Source of the DNA: Hypholoma sublateritium FD-334 SS-4 | Taxonomy: Eukaryota > Basidiomycota > Agaricomycetes > Agaricales > Strophariaceae | Length of the DNA: 64,000 nt | Reading direction: 5' to 3' | Assembly (NCBI GenBank): GCA_000827495.1 | Contig: KN817642.1 | Coordinates: 43,566-107,565 of the forward strand | Part shown: positions 1-13,992 of the stretch, in pieces | Position numbering within the stretch: the first letter of the stretch is position 1 | Layout: the number at the start of each line of letters is the position of its first letter | Program-made: the position numbers and the translations under genes | Notes under the pieces: model-generated | What the model was told of the DNA's origin: nothing | Seen by the model: the letters and a program-made list of their open reading frames with translations, nothing else | Database searches by the model: none

Positions 1-590
1 ATTTGACAGGAATCCAAGCACGGTTTTCATGAGGTTTGCGGGCAAAAATTTGGATCGAATTTTTGGCGGCCTATCTGATCTTTTGCAAGGCGCTGCCCGC
101 TGAGACATGTGACTCTCAGCGGCCAGTGGGCCGAGCTCAACAATGGTAAGTATCCTGCTGGTAGAGATCTATGAACTTGTCACCGACGCAGCGCCAGGAA
201 GGACCTCGACGATCAGCAGCGCCGGCGCAAGATGGCAAAGCTCGCAAGGACGCTCGGGGAGAACGTCCCGCCCGAGCTCGTCTTTCGCCCTGCGCCCACG
301 CCAACCTCCAACAGCAGGCTCGCACGCAGCTCGTCGCTGTTCGCGTCGTTCAATGCACATGTGTCCGGCCCTGCGCCGCCCGTCCTCGCCGTGGCTGCAA
401 CGCCTACACCGCCTGCTCCCACATCGTCTGTGCGCGCAGCACCACCAACTTCGACCGCCGGCAAAGGAGGTGCGATACGCACCACGGGGAAGCGCCGTGC
501 CGCGCGCCCGCGCAGCCTCGCCCTCGGCGCAGCCAGCGCCATCGTCGCCGCCGACGCCGTCCTCTCTCGGCGCGCAGCAGCGTCCATGGA

Positions 591-599
591 CGCCCCCCG
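591..599. repeat. Left target-site duplication of the 600-2105 element
   Basis: CGCCCCCCG, repeated exactly at 2106-2114 immediately outside the right terminal inverted repeat. The tract is C-rich, so one or two positions of the boundary could slide. Confidence 0.65.
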
Positions 600-2105
600 G
601 GTTGTTAACAAAGTAACTTAAAAAAAACTAACTTGCGCCTGCACAAGTTAGCTTGCGCTAGCTTTTTGGCGGGATAAGTTAAATTGAGCCAAGTTCGCAC
701 GTTAACTTGGTGAAATTGCGAGGTGACTTGCGAGGTAACTTGCCATCATTTCATGGTAGTTTTGAGTTGCCTTTGTTGATATTAATGACAGTACCTCCAC
801 CCTGGCATATTCATACGGCCTCCACCATGCTCTCAGCACTGATCTGGTTATACACGGCTATTCACAAGCAGTGGATACTCAAATAAATAACATATGTGCC
901 GAGTAGTACTAATAAAGAGTATGTTTCAAGCGTTTTACATAATATTGGTCCCTACGCACTGAGCTATGACATGAATTAGCGTCCGAATCTACACATTGCC
1001 AATTGGGCACAGCGGTAAACTAAGTGCCTCGGCGAGGCTACTTGTAGGGGTTTCAATTATGTATTTGAGATACCGGTCTTCCAAGAGCGTGAGGGTGTTG
1101 ACGCCAGGTGTTTGTTTGGCGAGGTCTTTGGTGGGCGCTTAATAGATCAAATGTCTCGATTTACATTACTAAAAGCTAATTACCAAGTGTCAAATTCTGT
1201 AATACTTATAAGCCATACTTAAAAGCTAACTTCAGGCTAACTTGTACGCAGCAAGTTCGTTATATGATACATTAACGTGCACACTTACCACCACAAGTTA
1301 GCAAGTTAGCTTGCTGACGTGCCGCTGATATGTGCAGGCACAAAGACAGATATGATAATTTAGGAAAGAAAATATNACGGAGCATTTAAGTGTGTANCGG
1401 CGGAAGGACTGGAGGGTAAGATTNTNTCTGCGGNNCNGGNGNTTTCAATGTGTCAANTACTGAAGTAATGTACGCGCCCATCATACCCCGAGATGAAGGG
1501 CAGAAAATGGTGTTACGTGTATGTTGAGCACAGGAAGAGGAGACTTGAAGCACGCACCCATCATCTTGCCATGAAAGGAGTTGACTCATGCGCAGATCTC
1601 GAAGATGACGCGCTGCAAGTATATGTCGCTCGACGCTTGTGTGGCGTGCTGAGCGCTGAGCATCGGACGCATTTCCACACAGGGATCCACCGCGATGCAT
1701 GCGACCAGGCCGAGGCGAAAATACCGTATTAACCGGGTATTCTTGTAGCTGCGCAGACTGGTATACTATTTATTCGGAAACAAGTACGCACAGAAATCAA
1801 TAATTGACATCTGCGAGCGATACCTATGGATAAGTCATGGCTCAAGCTCACTTCAGATGTATTCAGGTGATACTTAATGCTATAATATCTACCNTATACA
1901 TTAGAAACCGACAACTATTATTATATATACTATACAGTACCAAAGCATTACTCGGTACTGGTGCGAGGCCCGGGCCTCTACGTACGGCACACGTTACAAG
2001 TTAGATTTGCGCCTGCGTGGGAATAAGTTCGCCTGCACCGGCATCTCGGCATTCGCAGAGCAATAGGTTAGCACGCTAGTCAAATAAGTTACTTTTTTGA
2101 CAATC
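600..2105. mobile_element. Non-autonomous TIR DNA transposon, Mutator-like by target duplication
   Basis: About 1.5 kb bounded by imperfect terminal inverted repeats of about 21 bp. The left end reads GGTTGTTAACAAAGTAACTT from 600. The right end, read on the minus strand from 2105, is GATTGTCAAAAAAGTAACTT. The flanks carry a 9-bp direct repeat CGCCCCCCG at 591-599 and 2106-2114, a target duplication size typical of Mutator-like elements. The interior has no convincing transposase. It holds many short copies of the words CAAGTTAGC/AACTTG on both strands (620-760, 1180-1320, 1990-2030) and several N bases (1376-1457, 1893). Without the element, the host gene reads through in frame. The superfamily assignment is inference from the duplication length only. 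Confidence 0.75.
620..1320. repeat. Subterminal short-word repeats inside the transposon
   Basis: Dispersed, mostly imperfect copies of AACTTG / CAAGTTAGC occur in both orientations at 620-760 and again at 1180-1320, with a few near 1990-2030. Clusters of short subterminal motifs are common in DNA transposons as transposase-binding sites; that role here is inference. Confidence 0.4.
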
Positions 2106-2114
2106 CGCCCCCCG
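2106..2114. repeat. Right target-site duplication of the 600-2105 element
   Basis: CGCCCCCCG directly after the right terminal repeat, matching 591-599. Reading from 599 straight into 2115 keeps the codon phase of the interrupted gene. Confidence 0.65.
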
Positions 2115-2289
2115 CCCCCGCGCTGAGCCAGTTTTGGTCCCACCGCTGGCGCAGGCGCCTGCGGTGGAAGCGGTGGGGTTGGCGCCGGGTGACCTCGGTC
2201 GGCGCAAGGAGCGCGAGTGGAGCGGGGAGTGGAACGTGCGCGATATGGACGCTGTCGCACGGCGGCTGCGCGGGCTCAAGGGGCGCTGA

Positions 2290-3293
2290 GCTCTCCCTCA
2301 CCCCGTCATGGTCTTTGTTGCTTGCTTTCTACATCTTTTGTTGTCTACTTACTTACTTGCTCACTGCGCTAGCTAGTTATTCCCGTCCGAACCTTGTACC
2401 CTCTGTTGTTTGTACCACCCCGCATCACGATTTCTCCGCATCAGATTCCGCCGTACCACAAAACATAATACGCACCCGCCGCACCGTGTATCATCTCTAA
2501 TGCGCATCGCCCCTACTGTATACTAGTATTATTCTCCATGCATAACTAATAACTATCTACCGCCGTGCGCTGCACAGTGCACAAAGACGCCCCTCTCGCA
2601 CCCTGTCCATCCGGTTAATCTGGACGGACATGCAGATTATCAACGGTGGGGTGTTGATCCGTCGTGCACGGCTCGGCACCAGCGCCCACAGCTAGATAAA
2701 GAGTGCATAGCTAGACGCACACAATAAAGGCGCCGCTGCACAATCAGATCACCCGGCGTTCCCCGGCGCGTTGAGCAGCGCACGGCGCGTGGGGCGGGAC
2801 GGGGGATGGGCATTCAGTGCATAATCACACAGTACAGGGGTCTCCAGCGTCCGCCGCGAACGCACCACGCGGCACATCGCGGTCCGGGGCGTGCGCGGGG
2901 CATGCAGGCGGTGGTGTCATACTAGGCGCCTACCCACGCACAAATAACCAGACATTGAGCAGATCGCCCGCGCTCGCTGTTCGTGTGGAACTCGCGCAGT
3001 CGCCCGAGCGCTCCGCGCTGCACCGCACGGCGCACACGCCGCCTGGCTGGGAGACTGCGCGCACGACGCACGCGCGGCCCCGGGCAAGTCGTGCACGCGT
3101 GGTGCGGTTGTGGGCATGATTATGGATGGCGCTCAGGACTCTACTTTCGCGACGATTCAGAGTGCTTACTTATCGATGCGGTGGGCCTGGACGTGCGCAG
3201 GGGCGGCGCACGTCCATGCGTATGATTATCCTGCAAACCGGGAGGGCGCGTACATGGACGAGAGAGGATAGCATTTCTGACTCTGACCCATAC
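2290..3293. other. Intergenic, no gene recognised
   Basis: Begins with the presumed 3' UTR of the interrupted gene, which is pyrimidine-rich at 2300-2350. The part from 2760 to 3110 is GC-rich with frequent GCGC words. Open frames here overlap on both strands and show no family resemblance. Confidence 0.5.
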
Positions 3294-3371
3294 TGCAATG
3301 GGTGCGGCCGCATCTTCATAAGCCTGGATGATTTGGACAACCACCCAGGCCGCTCGCCGTACCATGCCCAC
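3294..3371 (+). pseudogene. C2H2 zinc-finger-like fragment
   Basis: An open frame contains Cys-X2-Cys, then RIFISLDDLDNH, then further His residues seven and nine positions on. This resembles the single C2H2 fingers common in basidiomycete hypothetical proteins. The surrounding frame (3126-3437) shows no other recognisable domain, and I could not extend it with convincing introns. It may be one exon of an unrecognised gene, a relic, or chance. Confidence 0.25.
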
Positions 3372-3437
3372 GTCGTGCTGCTCATAAAATCCACTCCGCC
3401 GAATGCAGCATCAAAGAGCCTCTTATATATAATTTGA

Positions 3438-5190
3438 ATGAAAAACTCGAAAGCAGTCCGTACTCTCTATTGCAGATCACGCATACTTCCTATTGTCGTT
3501 CGCGACCCGTAGTGGTTCGATATTCCCACGTCCGAGCGTCCGCCGGCATCCATTTAGGGCATTCCAATTTCCACATCTAGGATGCCTCTGAGCTGCCGTA
3601 CCTCACCTCAGACGTCGCGCTCACCGACCTGCGCCTGTGTCGAAGTACTTTGACCCTGATACATGATGTCGCGGTGCGCAGCCAGGTCGCACGCGATCGC
3701 ACGCCCGCGCCGGGTTTGCCGCCCAGCATAAGCCGGGGGCGCTCTGGGAGGGCATATTACTCAGAGGCTGCCTCTGTGGAAGCAGGCGGTGGTTCCCTCC
3801 AGTGTTTTCTGTGTTACATAGATATGTGCCAGCTTGTTCGCTATTCGCCCTGGCTGTTCACGATCGGGGGAAGCGTATGTCGTTCTGTTGCCCCCGAACG
3901 CAGCGGGCGTCCCGCACTAGGTATTCCTTTTTGTTATCGGACTGCTTGTATTCTGACGGACGTAGGCGCGGTGTAGATTGCCCAAGAATCACCACCATCT
4001 TATATATCATTTGACAACGATGATGAGTTCATCTTCCTCCGCCGGACCAACATCAGCCAAGTACATATATAAAACCAATATTATATCGAACATTCTATGA
4101 TACCTTTGATCTCGGGAATACTTACATACATACATTTTACTTGCCTGCATCCTTGGGCTTGGCCTGCTCTGGAAATCTACTCGCCACCGGTCGCGTTATT
4201 GAAGATTGAAATTCTATCTCTTAGAAGAGATTCCGCGTAGACATACCTAAGCAGTGCCCTGAGGTTCAATTCCATGCACTCCATCAGACTCCACCGCGTC
4301 ATGTCCTGATATTTTCAAGTTGCGGAAATTTGTACCCGCATCCAAACGCATGACGGTGACGAGTCACGACGCAGCGCGTTTGAGGCTTTGACGTCTCGAC
4401 CGTAATCGCGTGGCCCGTGCCGGTCAGGTCCTACCCGAAACCACCGCGTTTCACGCGTCGCACATGTCATGAAATTATCCCAGGCCTCGAAGCCCCGTTC
4501 GCTGAAGAAAGAAAGAGAGGCGAGGAGCTGGCAGGCCGGTGTCCACAGTGACATGCCCGACAGGTCAAGTCAACGGTGTCAGGCATCCTCAAGCCCATGT
4601 CCAACGATGGCCGCCACTCTCCTGAGTCCCCCAGAAAGACGAAACGCGTGCGATTATCATTATCAGCGCTACATACATACATGCTTAGAACTTGCTTGGA
4701 GATGTAACAATGCAAAAGTAAGATGGGTGACCGGGGGACCACACAAAGATGGCATCAACAGGTCGTTCCTGTTACTGTGATGTGCAGCTCCGACGATCAC
4801 ATTGGAATGAAGTCCGTTGAAAGTGAGGTGAAGGTGGGTATTACATGGGAGTTGATTTTTCTCTTACTGGGGACAAGCTGACTTCATTTCGAAGGTACTT
4901 TGCAAGAATAAGTGGCATGCCTGCTTGACCTGTCGTTATGTTTTGCGTTTTTGAGGATTGATGATCTGATGGCAGCTTTCGATGTGCAAATCGGTGAGAT
5001 TTATGTTGATATAATTAGGGCCGTGATAGGACGCCATTTCATCATAACCGTTTCTCCTCACTGAATTCGTGCTTGCGCCTTTCGTGGACCCCAGGTAGCG
5101 GGAAGGCCTTGGGACATTGTCTCCGTAATGCTTCCTCCTTGCTTTCTTATGCGACATTCGACTTGACCACCCTCGTTTGCATCACCTTTC
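3438..5190. other. Intergenic, about 1.75 kb, no gene recognised
   Basis: AT/GC-mixed sequence with short overlapping frames only. A B-box-like word (GGTTCAATTCC near 4263) lacks a foldable tRNA upstream. The last few hundred bases are the probable promoter and 5' UTR of the gene starting at 5191. Confidence 0.5.
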
Positions 5191-6733
5191 ATGACGTTGA
5201 ACCTGCGTGCAAACCTTCCAGTCGACGACAGCGATTCACACTTTGCCTACAGCACCGGGGATTGGAGCACACTAGCTGGTTCGACGAGGCAGTTTGAGGG
5301 GAGTGTTCATGTCACCAACAATGTTGGCGCGACAGTAGCGTTTGCCTACCAAGGTGCGTCTTTAGCCAACATGTTCTTTCTTGCGAGAGGCCCTCGTGGT
5401 TTCAGGTCGCTTGAATTTAATCCTGTATTTTCAGGCCAAGGGGTTGTGCTCTACGCGACAATTCCTGGAGGGGCTACTGGAAATGTCGCAATTGACGTGT
5501 CCATCGATGGAGGCAGCCCGCAAACCTTTTCTGCGACGCCTGGGTCGAGCAACGTGTATATGGATGCACTATATCAATCCCCCACCATCTTGGAATTCGC
5601 CACACACACGGTCGTTGTCACGAATAAGGGAAGCGCAAGCTTCATGTTCGACGAAGCGCAACTTTTCTCGAACGACATAAATCCCAGTATGGTGGATCCG
5701 CCGGTCATCGCAAAGTCCACCACGACATCACAAGCGCCTACTAATACAACTCCTGCACAAGCAGTGCAACCTACATCGACCTCTATCTCTAAAACATCAG
5801 ATCAGTCGACACAGTCGGTCACTACTTCAGGTACCTCAAAAGCTGCGAGCTCTCCGACGATTATCACTGAAATAACGACCACGTCTATTTCGACAGCCAC
5901 CTCACCCGCGTCCTCCTCGCCTACTAGCTCGTTTAGTGGAACAAAAGCTTCCCTCGCCATCTCCACTTCCAGCACAACAGTCGTCTCAGTAGGAACCTCG
6001 ACCTTTCTAAGCACCGACTCGGCAGGCGGCATTTTCACCTACACCAACTTATATACCACCTCGCTTGTCCAATCCGTGGAAACTGGAATTCCTGTCGCTG
6101 CGACCAGTCGCGCAGCGGTTCCTATTGGCGCGATAATTGGCATTGTCTTCGGCGGACTGGCGTTTCTTTTTCTTGCTCTCCTTGTCTTCCTCTGCGCTCG
6201 GCGGCGAACGAGATCTGCAACGGAGCACGCCCTCCTCGCTGAAAAAGGTAAGGCTTTTATTGTGATATTCGTCTTTCCTGGGTTTCTAACAGATTCTCTC
6301 AGCTATCAAGCCACTCGCGGCGCGCCCGTTTAGGCTTAGCGCCCGCTTGCACCCCAGCCCCAGCACGCGCACCCTCGCTCCCGGGGAGAAAGCAGCGCTG
6401 CGAGCCCAAGCTGGCGAAGAGCAGGGTGGCCCGTCGAGCATCGCCAATGCGGATTACAGCTCTGGTTCAGATATTAGCCCGAGCGGGGACTACACATACG
6501 TGCACAACGCTACGTCATCCTCGAACTTGCTCATGCGCCGACCTTCTGAAATGGCGACCGATGTTGGTGCGGAGATGCTACGGCGCGCCAGCATGACTAC
6601 ATCAAGTTCTATGTATGCCTCTCCTATATCGGGACGGCGTGAGGATGGTCCTCCACCATATCAGCCGTCAATAGCTGCAAGAATGCTGGACCCCGAAGGA
6701 CAGGTCCAGTACCCGAACGAGAAGGGGAGATAA
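5191..6733 (+). CDS. Single-pass membrane protein with Ser/Thr-rich stalk
   Basis: Probably a surface protein of the kind frequent in Agaricomycetes; function unknown. The N-terminal part (VDDSDSHFAYSTGDW..., then repeated beta-strand-like segments ending in FDEAQLF) looks like a compact extracellular beta-sandwich. A long Ser/Thr-rich stalk follows, then one membrane segment (AIIGIVFGGLAFLFLALLVF), then an Arg-rich cytoplasmic start and a low-complexity tail. I place introns at 5354-5434 (81 bases) and 6248-6302. The second is needed to join the tail, which ends with TAA at 6731-6733. The first has canonical GT/AG and gives a more family-like join (FAYQGQGVVLYATIPGG), but it is a multiple of three with no stop, so retention is also open. 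There is no clear signal peptide at the ATG at 5191, so an upstream exon cannot be excluded. Confidence 0.75.
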
Positions 6734-7673
6734 ACCCGGAACATTGACTGTTATCTAGCTACCACAAGAGAATGCACGCAGCCCAATACACATTCGTTCA
6801 TACACGTTCTTTTAACAGCCTCGTCACTCCTTTTACATTCATTATGCTTTCTATAACATACGCTGCAGTATTTAAGACCATCAGGTTTATGGTTGTCTTT
6901 TTTAGCATGTAAGCCTGCGGGTCGGACTCGGTAGTTCAGGTGCTTGTATCATCTGTGTATTTGAATTGAATTATACCTAAACCATTGTCCTCTGTGCGCA
7001 TGGGTATACTTCGAATGATGTCAAACGGAGGAATGTCCACCCGATGAATATATGATACCATCAGCTGAAGGAGGACATCTTGACCGCCATCCGTTGCTAT
7101 TTTCAGCCCATGTAAATGAATTTGTTCATGTATAAATAGCTTCATCTATACAAAAGGAATGTCAATTCTTTTCAGGTAAAAAGCTAGCTGTATGTAGTGA
7201 GTGCGGAGCCCAATGCCGTGTCACATATATCTCTTCGAAGTATTTCTCAGTGAAAGGGTCCTGGGGAGTCCGCAGTAGGTTGGAAGATCCGTGGAACCCC
7301 CACAGTAAAAGTATCGTGATCATGAATCACAAACGTGCGTGTAGATCTATAGAGTCTAGCTATACCTAGATGCGCGCCCTCCCGACATACGTCAGGACTT
7401 GGGAAAGTACCTGTGGGAGAAGGAGAGGTGGGCTTAAGAGCCATGTCTAAAAATAGATTTATCGCCTCGCGCGTTCAGAATCAAACGCTGTTATTTTTGC
7501 TGCATTTCGAGGAGCTGAAGAACCTGCGATAGCTGTATCTGGTTCACGCGAATCAGAAGGATCATTATCTTACCACAGATATAAGCCACACCTTTGCCTA
7601 GTGTAGTACTTACGTCCGTCCGTCTTGCTTCCTTCCACTCCACACCTTAGGGGCTTCGGCTAGATAAACCATA
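6734..7673. other. Intergenic between two plus-strand genes
   Basis: Contains the 3' UTR of the membrane-protein gene and the promoter of the transporter gene. Short minus-strand frames (6936-7145, 7247-7444) have no recognisable features. A pyrimidine-rich stretch at about 7617-7645 precedes the ATG at 7674, as is usual near fungal transcription starts. Confidence 0.5.
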
Positions 7674-10404
7674 ATGTCCTTGACCTGGAGAGACAAGCTA
7701 CGCCCAGTGTCTCTTATCTTTGCGTATGTGCTCTGTAACAATTCGCAGGCGTATGCTTACCTTTTCCGGATTTCGGCGTTGGCAGATGTGGAACGGCATT
7801 GTTCTCTGATGGTGCATAATTCTTGGTACAAGTTGATAGGAAACCCGTAGTGCTGAGGTATTTCATATTTTAGGTTATGGAAACAGCGTCATTGGAAATG
7901 GTGAGTTGAATAGTCTTAGCGCATTCAATTGTAGTGCTGATAAGTCTCTGTGACTAGTCAATACTTGTATGTTCTGAACTGCGATCACAATTCCTCAATC
8001 AATGTTCCCCTGTGCCACAGTATTAACGAGAATCTATGGAACGGAAGAGCTCGCCAAGCACAACTACAGCAGAACCTATACCAGTGTCACCTTCGCCGGG
8101 ACCGTGGTAGGTATGCTGACCTTCGGTGAGCAGTCCGTTGAGGCAGAAGGTCGACGACGCTGACGATGTTTTATTGCATAGGCTGGATCTCTGACAAAAT
8201 CGGAAGGAAATTTGGCATGGTGAGCATCGTCAATCTAACCTGACAGGACACGAAATGGTGTAGTAACATTTGTTCATTCAGATGACTGCGGCGGGTATTG
8301 TAACTCTTTTCTCAGGCTTGTCTGCTGCCTCTTCTGGGGCGCATGGTAGCATTGGTGGGATGCTGAGTATGCTCGCTGCGATGAGGTATTTTCTTTGCTT
8401 TCCTATGTCTACTACACAGCTTACACCTACCTTGCGATAGATTTTGCCTTGGGATCGGCATAGGTGCTGAATATCCCTGTGGTTCAGTCTCTGCTTCAGA
8501 GCAATCAGAGGGACCTGGAGTCAGCAAGAAAGCCCAACATCGATGGTTCGCAATTGCTACCAGTGAGTGCGAATCTATTTGCAGAGCGTGATATTCTCAT
8601 GTCAGGTATTGTTCAACAGATACCATGATCGACTCTGGTTTCGTCATTGGGTGCTTTGTTCCACTCGTTCTGTTCTGGATGTTCGTAATCTCTGCAGATT
8701 AACAACGAACATAGACTAAAGCCGCCACTTAGTTTCGGTGAAAATCATCTCCGGGCTGTATGGCGATTATCCCTTGGACTCGGAGTCGTCCCCGCCGCCG
8801 CCGTGTTTATCTGGCGACTTAACATGGACGAACCTCGCATTTACAAGAAAAACTCCATGAAACATGCCAAAATACCTTACATGTTGGTTATTCGCCGGTA
8901 TTGGGTACGCTTGACCGCGCTCGCTATTATTTGGTGGGTTGTATAGTATTACATTTAAATGATGCGCGTGTCTGATGAATCAACATTCATTTGAAGGTTC
9001 TTGTACGACTTTATTGTGTAGGCATATTCTACCTAATGGCGAATAATCGATACTGATAATCGTTTTTTTGATTAGATACCCGGTATGTTCTCAACCTTTC
9101 AATAACATCTGAAATCAAAATTTGACTGTCCGTACGACCCATAGTTCGGACTGTACTCGTCTATCATAGTCAACAAGTCAGTAGCGTGTTTTATCATCAT
9201 TTCAAACAGACCGATTAAATCACGCCCATTCCATTAAGCGTCACGGGGGGAAGTGCAGATTTGGTCGTAGTCCTCGGATGGGCCACTGTAATCAAGTATG
9301 TTCCGTACCAATATATCCTCCGAAATCGCCGGATAAAATTAAACACCTTTGCAGTCTATTTTACATACCGGGAACACTCACAGGATCCTTCATTGTCGAT
9401 AGCTTGGGCCCAAAGAACACCCTCGTAAGTTTCTGCGTGTGGATTATACTACTCGAAATGTGCTGAAATAGCAGTTTTCTTCAAGCTGTTGGGCCTGATT
9501 TCCCAATCTATTGTTGGCTTTATCATGAGTGGCCTGTATACCAGGTATACTTACCTTCCGTTCGCAACTTTTTATCGGTCCTAATTTTCAATTGGCAGAT
9601 TGGTTCATCATGTTGGCGCATTTGCGGTACGTTCTCCTCATCATAAACACATAGAGATCAGACTTGAACCCTAATTTTTCCCGGAAGACCGTTTACGGTA
9701 TTTTCCTCAGTTTGGGAGAAGTCGGTGCGTATCCGCCAGGCCTGTCGTCAGTGACATGATCGTAATTGACATCGCACCAGGCCCTGGAGTCTGTATTGGA
9801 CTCTTGTCAAGCAAGACAGGTCCAACTGCAATCCGAGGTCAATTCTATGGAATAGCCGCCGCCACGGGGAAGATTGGCGCCTTCGTTGGTACCTGGGGTG
9901 AGTCGCCTGATATCGCATTACGATTGATGATGCTCACAAAATTTAGTATTCCCCCCTATCATCGACGGTAAGTTCAACACGCGTATTTATATATATTTCT
10001 CTTGACTCACTCCCGCTGTCACTAGCGTTTGGCGGTCCCGACTCGCCCAAGGGAAACACAGGTCCCTTCTGGATTGGAAGCGGTGAGTGCGACGTACACA
10101 GTAAATCGCAGGGAAGCTGAACCCTCTCGGTAGGCGTTGCGCTTCTCAGCGCTATAATAGCATTTTTCTTCGTGAAGCCGCTCGAGGTTGATGGTATGGA
10201 GAAGGAGGATAGACTGGTACGTATTGTCGGTCATTTTGTTGGAGATCCTATCTGAAAGTTGAGATCAAGTTCCGCGAATACCTCGAAGAAAATGGCTACG
10301 ACACATCTGCTATGGGACTACCGGGTGACGACCTTGAGGTTACCGCGGTCGTCGAGGACTCGCCCATCGACGAAAAAGCTGAGAAATTGTCGTCGGAGGT
10401 GTGA
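7674..10404 (+). CDS. Git1-like MFS transporter (phosphate / glycerophosphodiester permease family)
   Basis: A plasma-membrane proton symporter of the phosphate:H+ / glycerophosphoinositol (Git1) branch of the major facilitator superfamily; the substrate is inferred. Read through about 22 small exons. It opens [17 protein letters not shown], then [16 protein letters not shown] (helix 1). [12 protein letters not shown] is the loop 2-3 MFS signature. Next come [19 protein letters not shown], characteristic of this family, then a helix 7 region FLYDFIVYPFGLYSS, and a hydrophilic tail ending EKLSSEV with TGA at 10402-10404. About 490 residues and 12 expected membrane segments fit the family. Exon 11 is only seven nucleotides (9076-9082). 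The intron after KNTL (about 9424-9475) keeps frame only with a weaker donor (GTTTCT) than the obvious GTAAGT, so a small frameshift is possible. It is convergent with the CoA-transferase gene. Confidence 0.85.
9076..9082 (+). other. Seven-nucleotide microexon of the Git1-like gene
   Basis: ATACCCG lies between an acceptor ATTAG (9071-9075) and a donor GTATGT (9083-). It joins the exon ending ...TTTATTGT (before 9018) to the exon starting TTCGGACTG (about 9146), giving VYPFGLY in the conserved YDFxxYPFG block. Without it the frame is lost and the Tyr-Pro of the motif is missing. Confidence 0.6.
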
Positions 10405-10720
10405 GCTTACGACATTCACGAGGGAGTTATATGTTGTTACGACTTGATGATTTCTTTTTGTCGCCTGCGTTGATGTAATGGCTGCTAAAATTAGCGAATA
10501 TGATGAGCGGTTTGCTCTTACGGTGCACGATGACCATGGAATTGGTAAATATTCTTGATATTTTTTCCCCTCTACGCACAAGTACATACGTTCGGTATTA
10601 GTGGGCCAACTATAAGATGCCGGACCTTAAGACAAAACTTTGTGAATAACATGACAATGGCCATTCTTCAAGAAGCACGCACCAGAGAAAAGCAATAGAC
10701 ATGGAGACTCTACTCAGCCT
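10405..10720. other. Convergent 3' intergenic region
   Basis: A 316-base gap between two genes that point at each other. It should hold both polyadenylation regions; no further feature is visible. Confidence 0.5.
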
Positions 10721-13092
<2,372 letters not shown>

Positions 13093-13992
13093 CGCGGCTC
13101 GTGGTGTTGGTGATCCGAATATGCGATGAACTCAAGGTAAAGAGTACCGGTCGGTCAACACGGGAGTACGATGTGAAAGTAAGATAAGAAGAGGGGGTCG
13201 GGAGGCGCGGGGAGGCGGGGAAATAAGAAAATGTGGGGAAGATATATGTAGTCCCGGGCTGGCTGAGTGTTGTGCCAGACTCCGGCAGGCGGCAAGTGTC
13301 AAGCCATGTGGTTGGTCGAGAGAAAGAATCGTTGCGGCCAAACGCTGTCCCTCCGGCTCTCTCCGGCCTGCCGGCATCCAAATTGGGAATGTCTGCCCTG
13401 GTCTCTTTTATCTCGATTCGGCGATCAAGTTGCGATCAAGTTGTGCGGGGCGACAATGGATTGGCGTTGGGACAGCATTTAAAATGAATACCTCAAGCCC
13501 AAGGTAAGTCTCATTGAAAATCTTGCGCTAGCACAGGCAGGGCGAACTCCGTCAAATCTTCATTCCGACCGTATTTAAATACTACAAGAAGAAAGGCATC
13601 CGGACCCGCGCCGTTCACCGCCGGCGCTCTTCTAAATATACAACGACGAATCGCCAACTGCTTCAGTACATGCTACATACGTCGTTTACGCCAAATCCTG
13701 CTTCAATGGCACGTACAAAGCACCACCATATTTTACGAGAAGTATGTAGATTTCCCTTATGTGCAGGTTGTGTACAAGTTCTCGCCTAGTTGTCAGAATT
13801 CGTACTATATCGACGACGAGTCACAATCAGGCTCGCCTTATCCTTGTAGCGATTCCGTACTGTACAGGCTAGTCTACAATGGAACTGTACGCTCAAAATA
13901 TTCACAATGGTCAACTATAAGCGCAATCACGATCAAGAAAACGGCAAAGTGCAGTGGGAAAGTGTCTACCGAAGGCCTACTATTCTTCCGGG
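13093..13992. other. Intergenic, 0.9 kb
   Basis: The first part is the promoter and 5' UTR of the Ach1-family gene (minus strand); a purine-rich run at 13175-13225 is pyrimidine-rich on the coding strand. The rest, to 13992, precedes the stop codon of the neighbouring F-box gene. Frames at 13233-13487 and 13761-14030 show no family resemblance. Confidence 0.5.

Larger units (their letters stand above)
192..2289 (+). pseudogene. Conserved basidiomycete protein of unknown function, split by a transposon
   Basis: The C-terminal part of a gene that starts left of the window. An exon after a GT...AG intron ending near 191 carries a basic stretch followed by MAKLARTLGENVPPELVF (about 232-285), then a long Ala/Pro/Ser/Thr-rich region up to 599. 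The frame then enters the inserted element and stops at about 619-621. After the element (from 2115) the same frame resumes and ends EWSGEWNVRDMDAVARRL plus a short tail, with TGA at 2287-2289. I recall both blocks as conserved in hypothetical proteins of Agaricomycetes; no function is known to me. Exons upstream of 192 are uncertain (a candidate lies around 120-145). As sequenced, the allele would lose its conserved C-terminal block of about 55 residues unless the element is spliced out. Confidence 0.7.

Noticed and set aside
4255..4275. tRNA B-box-like GGTTCAATTCC
   Set aside because: No acceptor stem or A box in the right position, and no cloverleaf can be drawn upstream.
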